The notes under the pieces: model-generated
Told to the model about the DNA's origin: nothing
The model's input: the letters and a program-made list of their open reading frames with translations, nothing else
Databases searched by the model: none
Shown: one piece after another, positions 1 to 8,069 of the stretch
Layout: the number at the start of each line of letters is the position of its first letter
Numbering within the stretch: position 1 is the first letter of the stretch
Source of the DNA: Polyangiaceae bacterium
Lineage (GTDB): Bacteria > Myxococcota_A > Polyangia > Polyangiales > Polyangiaceae
Assembly (NCBI GenBank): GCA_020848455.1
Contig: JADLAB010000458.1
Coordinates: 1 to 34,426 of the forward strand
DNA: 34,426 bases
Direction: 5' to 3'
Translations under genes and position numbers: made by a program

Positions 1-1383
1 GACTTCGACCTGCTCGTGATCGGCTCGGGGCCGGCGGGCGAGAAGGGCGCCGCGCAGGCGGCGTACTTCGACAAGCGCGTCGCGGTGATCGAGAAGGCCG
101 CGGAGCCCGGTGGCGCCGGGGTTCACACCGGGACGCTGCCCTCGAAGACCCTGCGCGAGGCCGCGCTCTTCCTCTCGGGCTACCGCCAGCGCGAGCTCTA
201 CGGCGTCAGCGTGTCGGTCGATCCGGTGCTCGCGGTCCCGAAGCTCCTGTCGCGCAAGAACACCGTGCGCGGCCAGGAGGTCGAGCGGGTGCGCTGGAAC
301 CTCGGACGGCACAAGGTGACCTACGTCCACGGCTCGGCCCGGCTCGTCGACGCGCACACGGTCGAGGTGTCGAGCGAGCGCGAGGCGCCGCGCCGCATGA
401 GCGCCGAGTTCATCCTGCTCGCCCCGGGGTCCGTGCCCCACCACCCCGACCACATCCCCTTCTCGGACCCCGACGTCGACGACAGCGACACCATCCTGCG
501 CATCGACCGCATGCCCTCGCGCCTGCTCGTGGTCGGGGGTGGCGTCATCGGCTGCGAGTACGCCTCGATGTTCGCGGCGCTCGGCGTGAAGGTGACGCTC
601 GTCGAGCCGCGCACCGAGCTGCTCGCCTTCCTCGACGCCGACATGAGCGCGGCCCTCGGGCGGGCCTTCGTCGCGGCAGGCATGGATTTGCGCCTCGGCG
701 CGTGCGTGAAGAGCGTGCGCCGCTACGGCGAGCACCTCGAGGTGACGCTCGAGTCGGGCGACACCGTGGCCTGCGACAAGCTCCTCTACGCGGCGGGTCG
801 CTCCGGCGCGACGGCCGGCCTCGGCCTCGAGGAGGTCGGGGTCGAGCTCGGCAAGCGCGGGGTCGTCGTCGTCGACGAGGCCTTCCGCACGCGCGTGCCG
901 TCGATCTACGCCGCCGGGGACGTCATCGGGTTCCCGGCGCTCGCCTCGACCTCGATGGACCAGGCCCGCGTGGCCGTCTGCCATGCCTTCGGCTTCGGCT
1001 ACAAGCGCCAGGTGAGCGCGCTCTTGCCGTACGGCATCTACACCATCCCCGAGATCTCGTGCGTGGGATGGTCCGAGGAGGACGCGCGCGCCGCGGGCAT
1101 GGACGTCGTCTGCGGCAGCGCCCTCTACCGGCACAACGCGCGCGCGAAGATCCTCGGCGACCCGGACGGCCTCGTGAAGCTCGTGTTCGAGCGCGCGACC
1201 CGCAAGCTCGTCGGCGCGCACGTGCTCGGAGACCGCGCGACCGAGCTCGTGCACATCGGGCAGGCGGTGATCGCGCTCGGCGGCACGGTCGACACCCTCA
1301 TCGAGATGGTGTTCAACTACCCGACGCTCGCCGAGTGCTTCAAGTACGCCGCCTACGACGCGCTCGGACGCTTCGCGCGCTGA
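1..1383 (+). CDS. sthA: Soluble pyridine nucleotide transhydrogenase-like flavoprotein (5' end outside window)
   Basis: The reading frame is open from base 1 and begins inside the N-terminal FAD-binding segment (DLLVIGSGPAG), so only a few residues are missing; the GTG at 16 lies inside the dinucleotide fold and is not the true start. A second NAD(P)-binding motif (VVGGGVIGCEYASMF) lies near residue 180, and the second FAD motif (IYAAGDVIG) near residue 305. The dimerisation domain of the disulfide oxidoreductase fold follows. The site where lipoamide dehydrogenases carry CxxxxC reads GGAGVHTGTLPSK, with both cysteines replaced. That excludes a thiol-disulfide reductase and fits the SthA branch, which exchanges hydride between NADPH and NAD+ in the cytoplasm. 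About 460 residues are visible, the usual SthA length. A related FAD-dependent oxidoreductase of unknown substrate remains possible. Confidence 0.85.
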   Translation, partial: DFDLLVIGSGPAGEKGAAQAAYFDKRVAVIEKAAEPGGAGVHTGTLPSKTLREAALFLSGYRQRELYGVSVSVDPVLAVPKLLSRKNTVRGQEVERVRWNLGRHKVTYVHGSARLVDAHTVEVSSEREAPRRMSAEFILLAPGSVPHHPDHIPFSDPDVDDSDTILRIDRMPSRLLVVGGGVIGCEYASMFAALGVKVTLVEPRTELLAFLDADMSAALGRAFVAAGMDLRLGACVKSVRRYGEHLEVTLESGDTVACDKLLYAAGRSGATAGLGLEEVGVELGKRGVVVVDEAFRTRVPSIYAAGDVIGFPALASTSMDQARVAVCHAFGFGYKRQVSALLPYGIYTIPEISCVGWSEEDARAAGMDVVCGSALYRHNARAKILGDPDGLVKLVFERATRKLVGAHVLGDRATELVHIGQAVIALGGTVDTLIEMVFNYPTLAECFKYAAYDALGRFAR

Positions 1384-1404
1384 CGCGCGCCCCGACCGCG
1401 CCCG

Positions 1405-1800
1405 CTACTTCCCGAAGGCGCGGATGATCTTCACGAGCCCGTCGAGCACCTCGGGCTTGGCCTCGAGATCCGGGGCCGAGGGCATCGCGGGGCTCTTCTG
1501 GACGGCGGCGCCGCCGTAGAGGATCGTCTTCTTGATCTCCTCGTCGGTGACCTTCTTCTGCCACTCGCCGTCGGAGTAGTTGCGGGGCTTCGGCGTGAGG
1601 GTGGCGGCGCCGGGGCCGTCGCCCTTGCCGCTCTCGCCGTGGCACGGGACGCAGCGGTCCTTGAAGATCTGCTTGGCCTCTGCGGTGCCGTCCTTGCCCG
1701 TGCCGGTGCCCGACGGCTTGCTGCCCGAGTCGCCGCAGGCCGTCAGGCCGAGCACGAGCGCTGCCGCCGCGAGGCCGAGTCCGGTCGTGAGAGTGCGCAT
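1405..1800 (-). CDS. Monoheme cytochrome c lipoprotein
   Basis: A 131-residue protein with a lipoprotein signal peptide (lipobox LTAC near residue 22), a Gly/Ser/Thr/Lys linker and one cytochrome c domain with heme motif CVPCH. The stretch SPAMPSAP further on holds the likely distal methionine ligand. It is probably anchored to a periplasmic face of the envelope and carries single electrons there. The ATG at 1800 is chosen because AAAGGAG lies 7-8 bases before it; an in-frame ATG six codons upstream lacks such a site. It is convergent with the transhydrogenase gene 21 bases away, and divergent from the glycosidase gene. Its redox partner is not evident from neighbours. Confidence 0.88.
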   Translation of the reverse strand: MRTLTTGLGLAAAALVLGLTACGDSGSKPSGTGTGKDGTAEAKQIFKDRCVPCHGESGKGDGPGAATLTPKPRNYSDGEWQKKVTDEEIKKTILYGGAAVQKSPAMPSAPDLEAKPEVLDGLVKIIRAFGK

Positions 1801-1966
1801 GGTCGATCTCCTTTGCACGCGTTCCTAGTCGAGGATCGCGGCCGATGCACTGACGCTCGTCAGGGCGCGCGAGGTTCTCGGACCGGGGTCGGCCGGCGTC
1901 TTTCGGGCTTTCCTTCGCCGCACCGCTCTGGGAAGTTCGAGGGGTAGCGACGGGAGCTCCGGAACC

Positions 1967-3907
1967 ATGCAGCATCGCGCGCTCGGCCTCGTCTCCTGCC
2001 TGGCTCTGCTCGGCCCCGTCGCCGCGTGCGGCGACGACACGACCGAGGCGGAGCCGACGCCGCGGGTGCCTTGCGAGCCCGGGGCGGCGACGCTCGCACC
2101 CGCGCCCGTGGCGCTTGCGCTCGCCGACTCGTGCGGCGACCGGGTCGCGCTCTGGCCGCGGGTGCGCGTGGGAGGCGTGTGGCACGGCGCGGGCGACGAC
2201 GGGCCCTGCGCGCTCGCCGCGGACGCCGTGAGCTGCCCGGCGGGCTCGGTGGGGCAGGTGCGGGTGCGCCTGGAGGGCTCGATCGCCACGGTGGAGCTCG
2301 AGGCCGCGCTCGCGGCCGAGGTCGAGGCGCTCGGGCTCACCGGGGCGCTCGAGCTCGCGGGCGCGACCGGCTGGCTCTCGAACGGCTTTCAGTCGTGGTC
2401 GCAGAGCGGGGTCGTCGCGCTCGGCGAGCCCGTGAGCGACGCCGAGGTCGCGCAGGCGCTCGCGGCGCGCGGCGACGACGAGGTGCTGCGCGAGGGCCAC
2501 GAGCTGTCGTGGCAGTACACCTTCGTCGGCGGTGCGCTCCCGGACGGCGCGCCCGGCGCGACCTTCTTCGCCGGCGCGACGTCGGCGGCCCGGTGGAAGC
2601 CGTGGGCGCGCGCCTACCGCGGGGCAGGCCTCGTGGTCGAGCTCACGAGCGGGGGCGCGGGCGAGCGCGTGCCCGTCGCCGCGGGGCAGAGCCTGGCGGG
2701 CGAGCCCTTCCTGCTCGCGCTCGGCGACGGTCTCGAGACGGTGCTCGCCGGCTGGGCGGACGCGCTCGCGACGCGGCGCGCGACGAGCGCTCCGCCGGCG
2801 GAGGCCGGCTGGAACTCCTGGTACGAGCTCTGGGACGGCGTCGACGAGACCGGCGTGCGCGCGAACGCGGCGCTCGCGCGCGCGCTGCTCGAGCCGCGCT
2901 TGCCGCCGGGCACGCCGCTCCGCATCGTGGTCGACGACGGCTGGGAGGCGGCGTGGGGCGACTGGACGCCCAATGCGAAGTTCCCGTCCGGGCTCGACGG
3001 GCTCGCGGCCGATCTCGCGGCGGACGGCTTCGAGCTCGGCGTGTGGCTCGCGCCCCTGCTCGCGGGGGCGCAGAGCGAGGTGTACGCGGCGCACCCGGAC
3101 TGGTTCCTCCCCGACGCGACGTACAAGCACCCGAAGCACGGCACGATGTACGTGCTCGACGTCACGAACGTCGCCGCGGCGGCGCACCTGTCGAGCGTCA
3201 TCGGCACGCTCGTCGGCTGGGGCTACGGCCTGCTCAAGATCGACTTTCTGTTCGCGGGTGCCTTCGAGGGCACGCGGGCCGAGCCCGTGACGGGCATGCA
3301 GGCGTACGCGCGCGCGCTCGAGCTCGTCCGCGCGGCGGCCGGCGAGAGCACCCTCCTGCTCGCGGTCGGGGCGCCCGGCGTCGCGAGCTTCCCGCACGTC
3401 GACGCGTGGCGCGTGGGGGCGGACATCGCCTTCGAGAACACGGGGGCCGCGTGGCCGTTCCTGCCGAACCAGGCGCGCAGCATCGCGGCCCACTCTGCGC
3501 TCTGCCGCGCGACGCTGTGCGACGCCGACCCCGTGCTCCTGCGGACCTTGCCGCGCGAGGAGGTCGAGACGGGCGGCCACATCGTGGCGCTCGGCGGCGG
3601 GGCCCTGTTCCTGTCGGACGATCTGCGCGTCCTGCCCGCCGAGCGCACGACGTGGGGGCTCGACGACGAGCGCATCGGGCGCGCCCTCGGCGGCGAGCCG
3701 TCCACGCCCCTCGATCCGTTCCCGGCCGTGCCGCCCCCGACCCTGACCAACGTGGTCGTCGACATCGTCACGCAGAAGACGACCCAGCTCGTGCCCACGC
3801 GCTGGCGCAGCCCGTCGGGCGCCCTGTTCGCGCTCAACGTGAGCGACGCGTCCATCGTGGTCGCCGGCGTCGACGTGCCCGCCCACGCCGTGCGGCCGCT
3901 GCCCTAG
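1967..3907 (+). CDS. GH36-like alpha-galactosidase (melibiase) lipoprotein
   Basis: A 646-residue protein starting with a lipoprotein signal (lipobox near VAAC, residue 21). An N-terminal beta-rich domain is followed by a TIM-barrel melibiase domain: VDDGWE around residues 322-327, a GVWLAPL strand, LLKIDFLF with the probable nucleophile Asp426, and WRVGADI with the probable acid/base Asp486. The C-terminus is a small beta-sandwich-like region. This arrangement is that of GH36 alpha-galactosidases and related retaining alpha-glycosidases, which release terminal alpha-galactosyl units. The lipobox places it in the envelope rather than the cytoplasm, suggesting extracellular oligosaccharide use. 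A weak GGAG at 1953-1956 precedes the ATG. Substrate could also be alpha-N-acetylgalactosamine or another alpha-linked sugar. No sugar transporter or regulator is adjacent. Confidence 0.85.
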   Translation: MQHRALGLVSCLALLGPVAACGDDTTEAEPTPRVPCEPGAATLAPAPVALALADSCGDRVALWPRVRVGGVWHGAGDDGPCALAADAVSCPAGSVGQVRVRLEGSIATVELEAALAAEVEALGLTGALELAGATGWLSNGFQSWSQSGVVALGEPVSDAEVAQALAARGDDEVLREGHELSWQYTFVGGALPDGAPGATFFAGATSAARWKPWARAYRGAGLVVELTSGGAGERVPVAAGQSLAGEPFLLALGDGLETVLAGWADALATRRATSAPPAEAGWNSWYELWDGVDETGVRANAALARALLEPRLPPGTPLRIVVDDGWEAAWGDWTPNAKFPSGLDGLAADLAADGFELGVWLAPLLAGAQSEVYAAHPDWFLPDATYKHPKHGTMYVLDVTNVAAAAHLSSVIGTLVGWGYGLLKIDFLFAGAFEGTRAEPVTGMQAYARALELVRAAAGESTLLLAVGAPGVASFPHVDAWRVGADIAFENTGAAWPFLPNQARSIAAHSALCRATLCDADPVLLRTLPREEVETGGHIVALGGGALFLSDDLRVLPAERTTWGLDDERIGRALGGEPSTPLDPFPAVPPPTLTNVVVDIVTQKTTQLVPTRWRSPSGALFALNVSDASIVVAGVDVPAHAVRPLP

Positions 3908-3922
3908 AAGGACGCGCGCGCC

Positions 3923-4396
3923 TCAGCGCCGGGCGCGCGGCTTGTCGGGCGGCGGCGGTGCGGGCTCCTTCGGGCGGCGGCGGCGCGCGGAGCGCCGCGC
4001 CTCGATGCGCGCCTCGATCTCGAGGTTCGCTTCGAGGTCGGCCACGAGCTCGTCGACGGCGTCGCGGGCGAGCGCGTCGATGCGCTCGCCGAGCCGCTCG
4101 CGCAGCCGGGTGCGGAGCGCGTCGCGCAGGAGGTCCTCGAAGGCCGGACGTACGAGCGCCGCGGCGCGCGACGCGAGCACCTGCGAGATCTCGAGGTCGA
4201 GAAAGGCCGTCCCCTCGGGGCCGCCACCGCCGTGCCCACCGTGCCCGTGCCCGCCCTCGGGGTGGCCGTCGTGCCGACCGCAGCATCCCGGTCCACCGCC
4301 CGGGCCGTGTCCGTGCCCGCAGCCGTGCCCGTGCCCGTGACCCTGGCAGTGACCGTGGCAGTGGCAGTGTCCGTCGCGCCCGTCGAACTCGCCCAT
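3923..4396 (-). CDS. His/Cys/Gly-rich putative metal-binding protein
   Basis: A 157-residue protein of unrecognised family. Residues 1-62 form a very unusual segment with about 14 His and 6 Cys set in Gly (alternating GHGHGHG and HCHCH motifs), a composition typical of nickel, zinc or copper storage and chaperone tails. From about residue 65 it becomes an amphipathic, Arg/Glu-rich helical region (FLDLEISQVLASRAA, then DALARDAVDELVADLEANLE) that may dimerise or bind a partner, ending in a basic, Pro-rich tail. The ATG at 4396 is chosen because GGAGG sits 8 bases upstream. The frame stays open much further upstream, but that part overlaps the TPR gene and is a shadow. No function can be assigned; metal binding is inferred from composition only. 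Confidence 0.72.
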   Translation of the reverse strand: MGEFDGRDGHCHCHGHCQGHGHGHGCGHGHGPGGGPGCCGRHDGHPEGGHGHGGHGGGGPEGTAFLDLEISQVLASRAAALVRPAFEDLLRDALRTRLRERLGERIDALARDAVDELVADLEANLEIEARIEARRSARRRRPKEPAPPPPDKPRARR

Positions 4397-4455
4397 GTCG
4401 CTCGCCTCCGGGCCGAGCGTACCAAAGGCCGCTCTCGGGGCGAAGGGCGCAGCCG

Positions 4456-5211
4456 CTACTGCGAGGCGGGTACGGCCACGGGGACGAGGTCGCGCAGCAT
4501 GGCGCGCGCCGTCTGGGCCTCGCGCCAGCTGCGCAGGCGCGCGCGGAACGGGTCCTCGTCGCGGTCGGCGAGCGCGCGCTCGAGCACGCGTGCCGCCTCT
4601 TCCCGCTCGCCCGCGCGCCTGAGCGCCTGCGCGAGCCCGAGCGCGTGCCCGAGCCGCGGCGCCTGGCGGTACAAGTCGCGCATCACCTCGACCCCGAGCT
4701 CCGCCTCGCCCGCGCCGAAGTGCGCCTCGGCGAGCGCGGGGTAGGCGGCGTAGTCGCGGTACATCGAGCGGGCCTCGACGAGGCGGCCGAGCGCCTCGAT
4801 GGCGCCGCGGTCGTCGTGGAGCTCGAGCCGGCACAGGCCGAGGCCGTAGCGCGCCGAGACGTCGTCGGGCCGCGCCGCGAGCACCTCCGTGAACAGGGTG
4901 TGCGCCTCCTCGTAGGCCGCCTCGTCGTAGAGCCCCTGCGCGAGCGCTATTTGGTTCGCGACGCACGGCGTGCGCTCGAGCCGGCGCCGCAGCTCGGTGA
5001 CCCCGACGCGAGGAGCCAGCCGCGCGCGCAGGCGGTTCACGATCTGCCGGCCCGCCGGATCGCGGAGCTTCACCGCGAAGAAGTACACCCACTCGCCGAA
5101 GGGCAGCACCGTGATGACCCACATCCAGCGCCCTTGCGCGTCGCGCCGCACCGCGTCGACGAGCATCCAGAGCTTGAAGACGAGGCTGACGCCGCCGATC
5201 ACTCGCCACAT
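4456..5211 (-). CDS. Membrane-anchored TPR protein with PLDc_N-like N-terminus
   Basis: A 251-residue protein. The first 50 residues contain two hydrophobic helices separated by a basic loop (VSLVFKLWMLVDAV, then WMWVITVLPFGEWVYFFAV), resembling the short membrane module of cardiolipin synthase-type PLDc_N proteins. After it come about four tetratricopeptide-like helical pairs (residues 85-235; for example GLYDEAAYEEAHTLFTEVL and YGLGLCRLELHDDRGAIEAL). TPRs act as protein-binding scaffolds, so the likely role is assembling partners on the cytoplasmic side of the inner membrane. AGAGGAG precedes the ATG by about 6 bases. It is divergent from the FrnE-like gene, and 59 bases separate it from the downstream His-rich gene in the same direction, so the two may be co-transcribed. 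The partner proteins are unknown. Confidence 0.85.
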   Translation of the reverse strand: MWRVIGGVSLVFKLWMLVDAVRRDAQGRWMWVITVLPFGEWVYFFAVKLRDPAGRQIVNRLRARLAPRVGVTELRRRLERTPCVANQIALAQGLYDEAAYEEAHTLFTEVLAARPDDVSARYGLGLCRLELHDDRGAIEALGRLVEARSMYRDYAAYPALAEAHFGAGEAELGVEVMRDLYRQAPRLGHALGLAQALRRAGEREEAARVLERALADRDEDPFRARLRSWREAQTARAMLRDLVPVAVPASQ

Positions 5212-5265
5212 GGCTGCTCCTCTGCGCTCGACCGTGCGCGGGGGGCTGCCCCGCGCGTGCCACCG

Positions 5266-5271
5266 ATTCTA
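5266..5271 (-). promoter_or_regulatory. Candidate -10 element of the TPR gene (TAGAAT)
   Basis: On the minus strand TAGAAT matches the sigma-70 -10 consensus at five of six bases. It lies 54 bases before the ATG at 5211, in the 170-base divergent gap. No convincing -35 box was seen, so this is a motif match only. Confidence 0.3.
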
Positions 5272-5381
5272 CGTCTACGTCGACCCGGCCCGCTCCGAGT
5301 TGCGCACTTTCTTCGTCCGGGCCGCGCGGGCTCGCGGCCACCCGCTCGCCGGGGCGCCGCGGCGTGCTACGAAGCCGTGCC

Positions 5382-6029
5382 GTGCGGAAGATCGCCATCG
5401 ACATCGTCTCGGACGTCGTCTGCCCCTGGTGCTTCATCGGCCTCCGCCGCCTCGAGCTCGCGCTCGCGGATCTACCGGAGGTCGAGGCCACCGTGACCTT
5501 CCGCCCCTTCGAGCTCGATCCGTCGACGCCGCGCGAGGGGGTCGATCTCCGCGAGCGGCTGCGCAAGAAGTACGGCGGCGACCCCGAGGCGATGTTCGCA
5601 CGCGTCGAGGCCGCCGCGGCCGAGAGCGGCCTCGCGCTCGACTTCGGCAAGGTGCGCCGCTCGGTCAACACCCTCGCCGCCCACACGCTGCTGCGCAGTG
5701 CCATCGGCAAGGGCACCCAGCGCGCCCTGGCTCGCGCCCTTTTCGACGCCTACTTCGTCGCGGGGCGCGACGTCGGCGACCCCGAGGTCCTGGCGGAGCT
5801 CGCGGCCGACCACGGGTTCTCGCGCGACGAGGCGCTCGCGCTCGTGGCAGACGAGCGCGAGCGCGCCCGGACCCGCGCCGAGTGCGTCGAGGCGCAACAG
5901 AGCGGCGTGCGGGGCGTGCCCTTCTTCGTCTTCGCAGAGCGCCTGGCGGTGTCGGGCGCGCAGAGCCCCGAGGTGCTGCGCGCCGCGATCGAGCGCGCGC
6001 TCTCGGGGGTCGACTTCCCCGACGGCTGA
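5382..6029 (+). CDS. DsbA family oxidoreductase, FrnE-like
   Basis: A 215-residue thioredoxin-fold protein without a signal peptide, so probably cytoplasmic. The N-terminal strand leads directly into the active-site motif CPWC (Cys14 and Cys17), followed by the helical insertion typical of DsbA/FrnE/HCCA-isomerase relatives and the cis-Pro loop GVRGVPFFVF near residue 183. FrnE-type proteins are two-cysteine disulfide oxidoreductases or isomerases linked to oxidative stress and, in some pathways, polyketide tailoring. GTG at 5382 is preferred because it places the first strand (KIAIDIVSDVV) immediately at the N-terminus as in the family; an upstream in-frame GTG at 5364 adds six residues. No strong Shine-Dalgarno is present; TACGAA lies 8 bases upstream. 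It is 59 bases before the PLP-enzyme gene. Confidence 0.85.
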   Translation: MRKIAIDIVSDVVCPWCFIGLRRLELALADLPEVEATVTFRPFELDPSTPREGVDLRERLRKKYGGDPEAMFARVEAAAAESGLALDFGKVRRSVNTLAAHTLLRSAIGKGTQRALARALFDAYFVAGRDVGDPEVLAELAADHGFSRDEALALVADERERARTRAECVEAQQSGVRGVPFFVFAERLAVSGAQSPEVLRAAIERALSGVDFPDG

Positions 6030-6076
6030 CGGCGGCCGAGGGGGCGTTCGGCGCGCCTCCCGCCTGGGTGCGGGTG

Positions 6077-6082
6077 TATAGG
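6077..6082 (+). promoter_or_regulatory. Candidate -10 of a leaderless transcript (TATAGG)
   Basis: TATAGG ends 6 bases before the ATG at 6089. With no Shine-Dalgarno sequence between, transcription would start at or next to the start codon. The spacing matches that at 16014, 16116 and 21429. Confidence 0.35.
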
Positions 6083-6088
6083 GCGGGC

Positions 6089-7369
6089 ATGAGCGCCACC
6101 CGCAAGCCCGAGGGCTACATCGGCGACAAGCCGCTCCGCCCCGAGAGCCTGATGTCGAGCTACGGCTACAAGCCGGCGCTCTCCGAGGGCGCGTTGAAGT
6201 GCCCCATCTTCCAGACCTCGACCTTCGTGTTCAAGAGCGCCGAGGAGGGCAAGGCCTTCTTCGAGCTCGCCTACGGGCTGCGCGCGCCGCGCGAGGCCGA
6301 GAACATCGGGCTCATCTACTCGCGCCTCAACAACCCCGACCTCGAGATCCTCGAGGATCGGCTGAGCCTGTGGGACGAGGCCGAGGCGTGCGCCGTCTTC
6401 GAATCGGGCATGGCCGCCATCGCGACCACGCTCTTCGCGCTGCTCGCGCCGGGCGACGTCGTCCTCTTCTCGGAGCCCCTGTACGGCGGCACCGACTACT
6501 TCTTCAAGCACGTGCTCGAGCGCTGGGGCGTGCGCACGGTCGGCTTCCCGGCGGGGGCCTCGCCGGCCGAGATCGACGCCCTGGTCGCGGCGCGCGGCCT
6601 GGCCGAGCGGCTGCGGCTCGTGTTCATCGAGACGCCCGCCAACCCGACGAACACCTTGGTCGACATCGCCGCGTGTGCGGCGCTCGCGCGGCGCCTGTCG
6701 ACCTCGGAGCGGCGCGTGGTCGTCGCGGTCGACAACACCTTCCTCGGCCCGCTGTGGCAGCACCCGTTGAAGCACGGCGCGGACCTCGTGCTCTACTCGG
6801 CGACGAAGTACATCGGCGGCCACTCGGACGTCATCGCCGGCGTCTGCCTCGGCAGCCGCGAGCTCCTGGCCGAGGTGCGCGCCATGCGCACCTTCCACGG
6901 CACGATGTGCGGCCCGTGGACCGGCTGGCTCCTCATGCGCAGCCTCGAGACGCTGAAGCTGCGCATGACCTGTCAGATGAAGAACGCGCGCTACGTGGCC
7001 GACTTTCTCGCCGACCACCCGAAGGTCGAGAAGGTGCTCTACCTCGGGCACCTCGCCGAGACGGATCCGCAGCACGCCGTCTACCGGCGGCAGTGCCTCG
7101 CGCCGGGCGGCATGGTGAGCTTCCGGCTGATCGGCGGCGAGGCGGAGGCCTTCGCCTTCCTCAACGCCCTCAAGCTCTTCAAGCTCGCCGTGAGCCTCGG
7201 TGGCACCGAGAGCCTCGCCGAGCACCCCGCGAGCATGACCCACTCCGACGTGCCGCCCGCCGAGCGCGCGCGGCTCGGCATCTCCGAGAACCTGGTGCGC
7301 CTGTCCATCGGGGTCGAGCACCCCGAGGACCTCAACGCCGATCTCGCCCAGGCGCTCGCGGCCGTCTGA
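6089..7369 (+). CDS. Cystathionine gamma-synthase / methionine gamma-lyase family PLP enzyme
   Basis: A 426-residue fold-type I PLP enzyme of the Cys/Met metabolism family. Visible landmarks are SRLNNPDLEILEDRLS near residue 74, the cofactor-ring motif FESGMAAI near residue 106, the ETPANPTN loop near 181, VAVDNTFLGP near 213, the Schiff-base lysine in SATKYIGGHSD (Lys240), and the C-terminal motif LGGTESLAEHPASMTH. These enzymes make or cleave C-S bonds of cystathionine, homocysteine or methionine in the cytoplasm. The N-terminal extension with SSYGYKPALSEGALKCPIF marks a subfamily usually called cystathionine gamma-synthase-like, whose true substrate cannot be told from sequence alone. The ATG at 6089 follows a TATAGG hexamer and no ribosome-binding site. 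The methyltransferase gene starts 7 bases after the stop and is probably co-transcribed. Confidence 0.9.
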   Translation: MSATRKPEGYIGDKPLRPESLMSSYGYKPALSEGALKCPIFQTSTFVFKSAEEGKAFFELAYGLRAPREAENIGLIYSRLNNPDLEILEDRLSLWDEAEACAVFESGMAAIATTLFALLAPGDVVLFSEPLYGGTDYFFKHVLERWGVRTVGFPAGASPAEIDALVAARGLAERLRLVFIETPANPTNTLVDIAACAALARRLSTSERRVVVAVDNTFLGPLWQHPLKHGADLVLYSATKYIGGHSDVIAGVCLGSRELLAEVRAMRTFHGTMCGPWTGWLLMRSLETLKLRMTCQMKNARYVADFLADHPKVEKVLYLGHLAETDPQHAVYRRQCLAPGGMVSFRLIGGEAEAFAFLNALKLFKLAVSLGGTESLAEHPASMTHSDVPPAERARLGISENLVRLSIGVEHPEDLNADLAQALAAV

Positions 7370-7376
7370 GGGGCAC

Positions 7377-8033
7377 GTGGGCGAGCACCATCACGAGGCC
7401 CACGTTCACGGGCACTCGCACGACCGTGGGTGGTCCGGCGTCGTGCGCTACCTGAGCCTGCTGCCGTACATGTGGACGTCCGAGGTCAGCACGGCGGTGG
7501 TCGGCCTCGCGGCCCCGCGTGCCGGGGAGCGCGTCGTCGACCTCGGCTCCGGCATGGGGCCTGCGACGGTCGTGGCGGCCGAGACCGGCGCGTCCGTCGT
7601 GGCCGTCGACCCGACGCCGTTCCTGCGCCGCATCCTCGGCGCGCGCCGCCTTGCCCAGCGCGCACGACGACGCATCTCCGTGGTGGAGGGCGCTGCCGAG
7701 GCGATTCCGGTCGCCGACGCCAGCGTCGACGCGCTGTGGTCGGTCAACACGATGCACCACTGGACGGAGCTCGACCGCGCGCTCCGCGAAATCCACCGGG
7801 TTCTGCGTCGCGGCGGGCGGCTCGTGCTGGTCGACGAGGACATGGACGATCCCGCTCATCCTTTTCACGAGCGATTCGCACGACGCCGCGCTGGTCGCGC
7901 CCGGCACTTCGAGGTCATCGACCCCGTCGACGTGGCCGCGCGCCTGCGGCGCCTCGGCTTCGCCTCGGCCGACGGTTCGCTCGCGCCAGTTGCGGGCCGA
8001 CCGGCCAGGCTCGTGCGAGGCGTCAAGGGCTGA
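7377..8033 (+). CDS. Class I SAM-dependent methyltransferase
   Basis: A 218-residue protein with the Rossmann-type methyltransferase core: motif I VVDLGSGMGP near residue 58, the acidic loop VVAVDPTP near 75, a post-II stretch VEGAAEAIPVADASVDALW near 103, and motif IV-like LREIHRVLRRGGRLVLVDED. This pattern is that of the UbiE/Coq5-type Methyltransf_11 group acting on small molecules. Before the core is a His-rich leader (EHHHEAHVHGHSHD) that might bind metal. The GTG start lies 7 bases after the stop of the PLP-enzyme gene, suggesting translational coupling; a GAGGGG stretch overlaps that stop but is unusually close to the start. The neighbour suggests a substrate in sulfur amino-acid metabolism, which is inference only. 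Confidence 0.82.
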   Translation: MGEHHHEAHVHGHSHDRGWSGVVRYLSLLPYMWTSEVSTAVVGLAAPRAGERVVDLGSGMGPATVVAAETGASVVAVDPTPFLRRILGARRLAQRARRRISVVEGAAEAIPVADASVDALWSVNTMHHWTELDRALREIHRVLRRGGRLVLVDEDMDDPAHPFHERFARRRAGRARHFEVIDPVDVAARLRRLGFASADGSLAPVAGRPARLVRGVKG

Positions 8034-8069
8034 CCGAGGGGCAGCCCTTAGCTGGAGCCGAGCTTCCAT

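Noticed and set aside
1340-3886. A very long open frame antisense to the glycosidase gene (over 800 codons)
   Set aside because: It is Arg/Ala/Gly-rich without motifs and lies opposite a clear GH36 gene; such frames arise from the high GC content.
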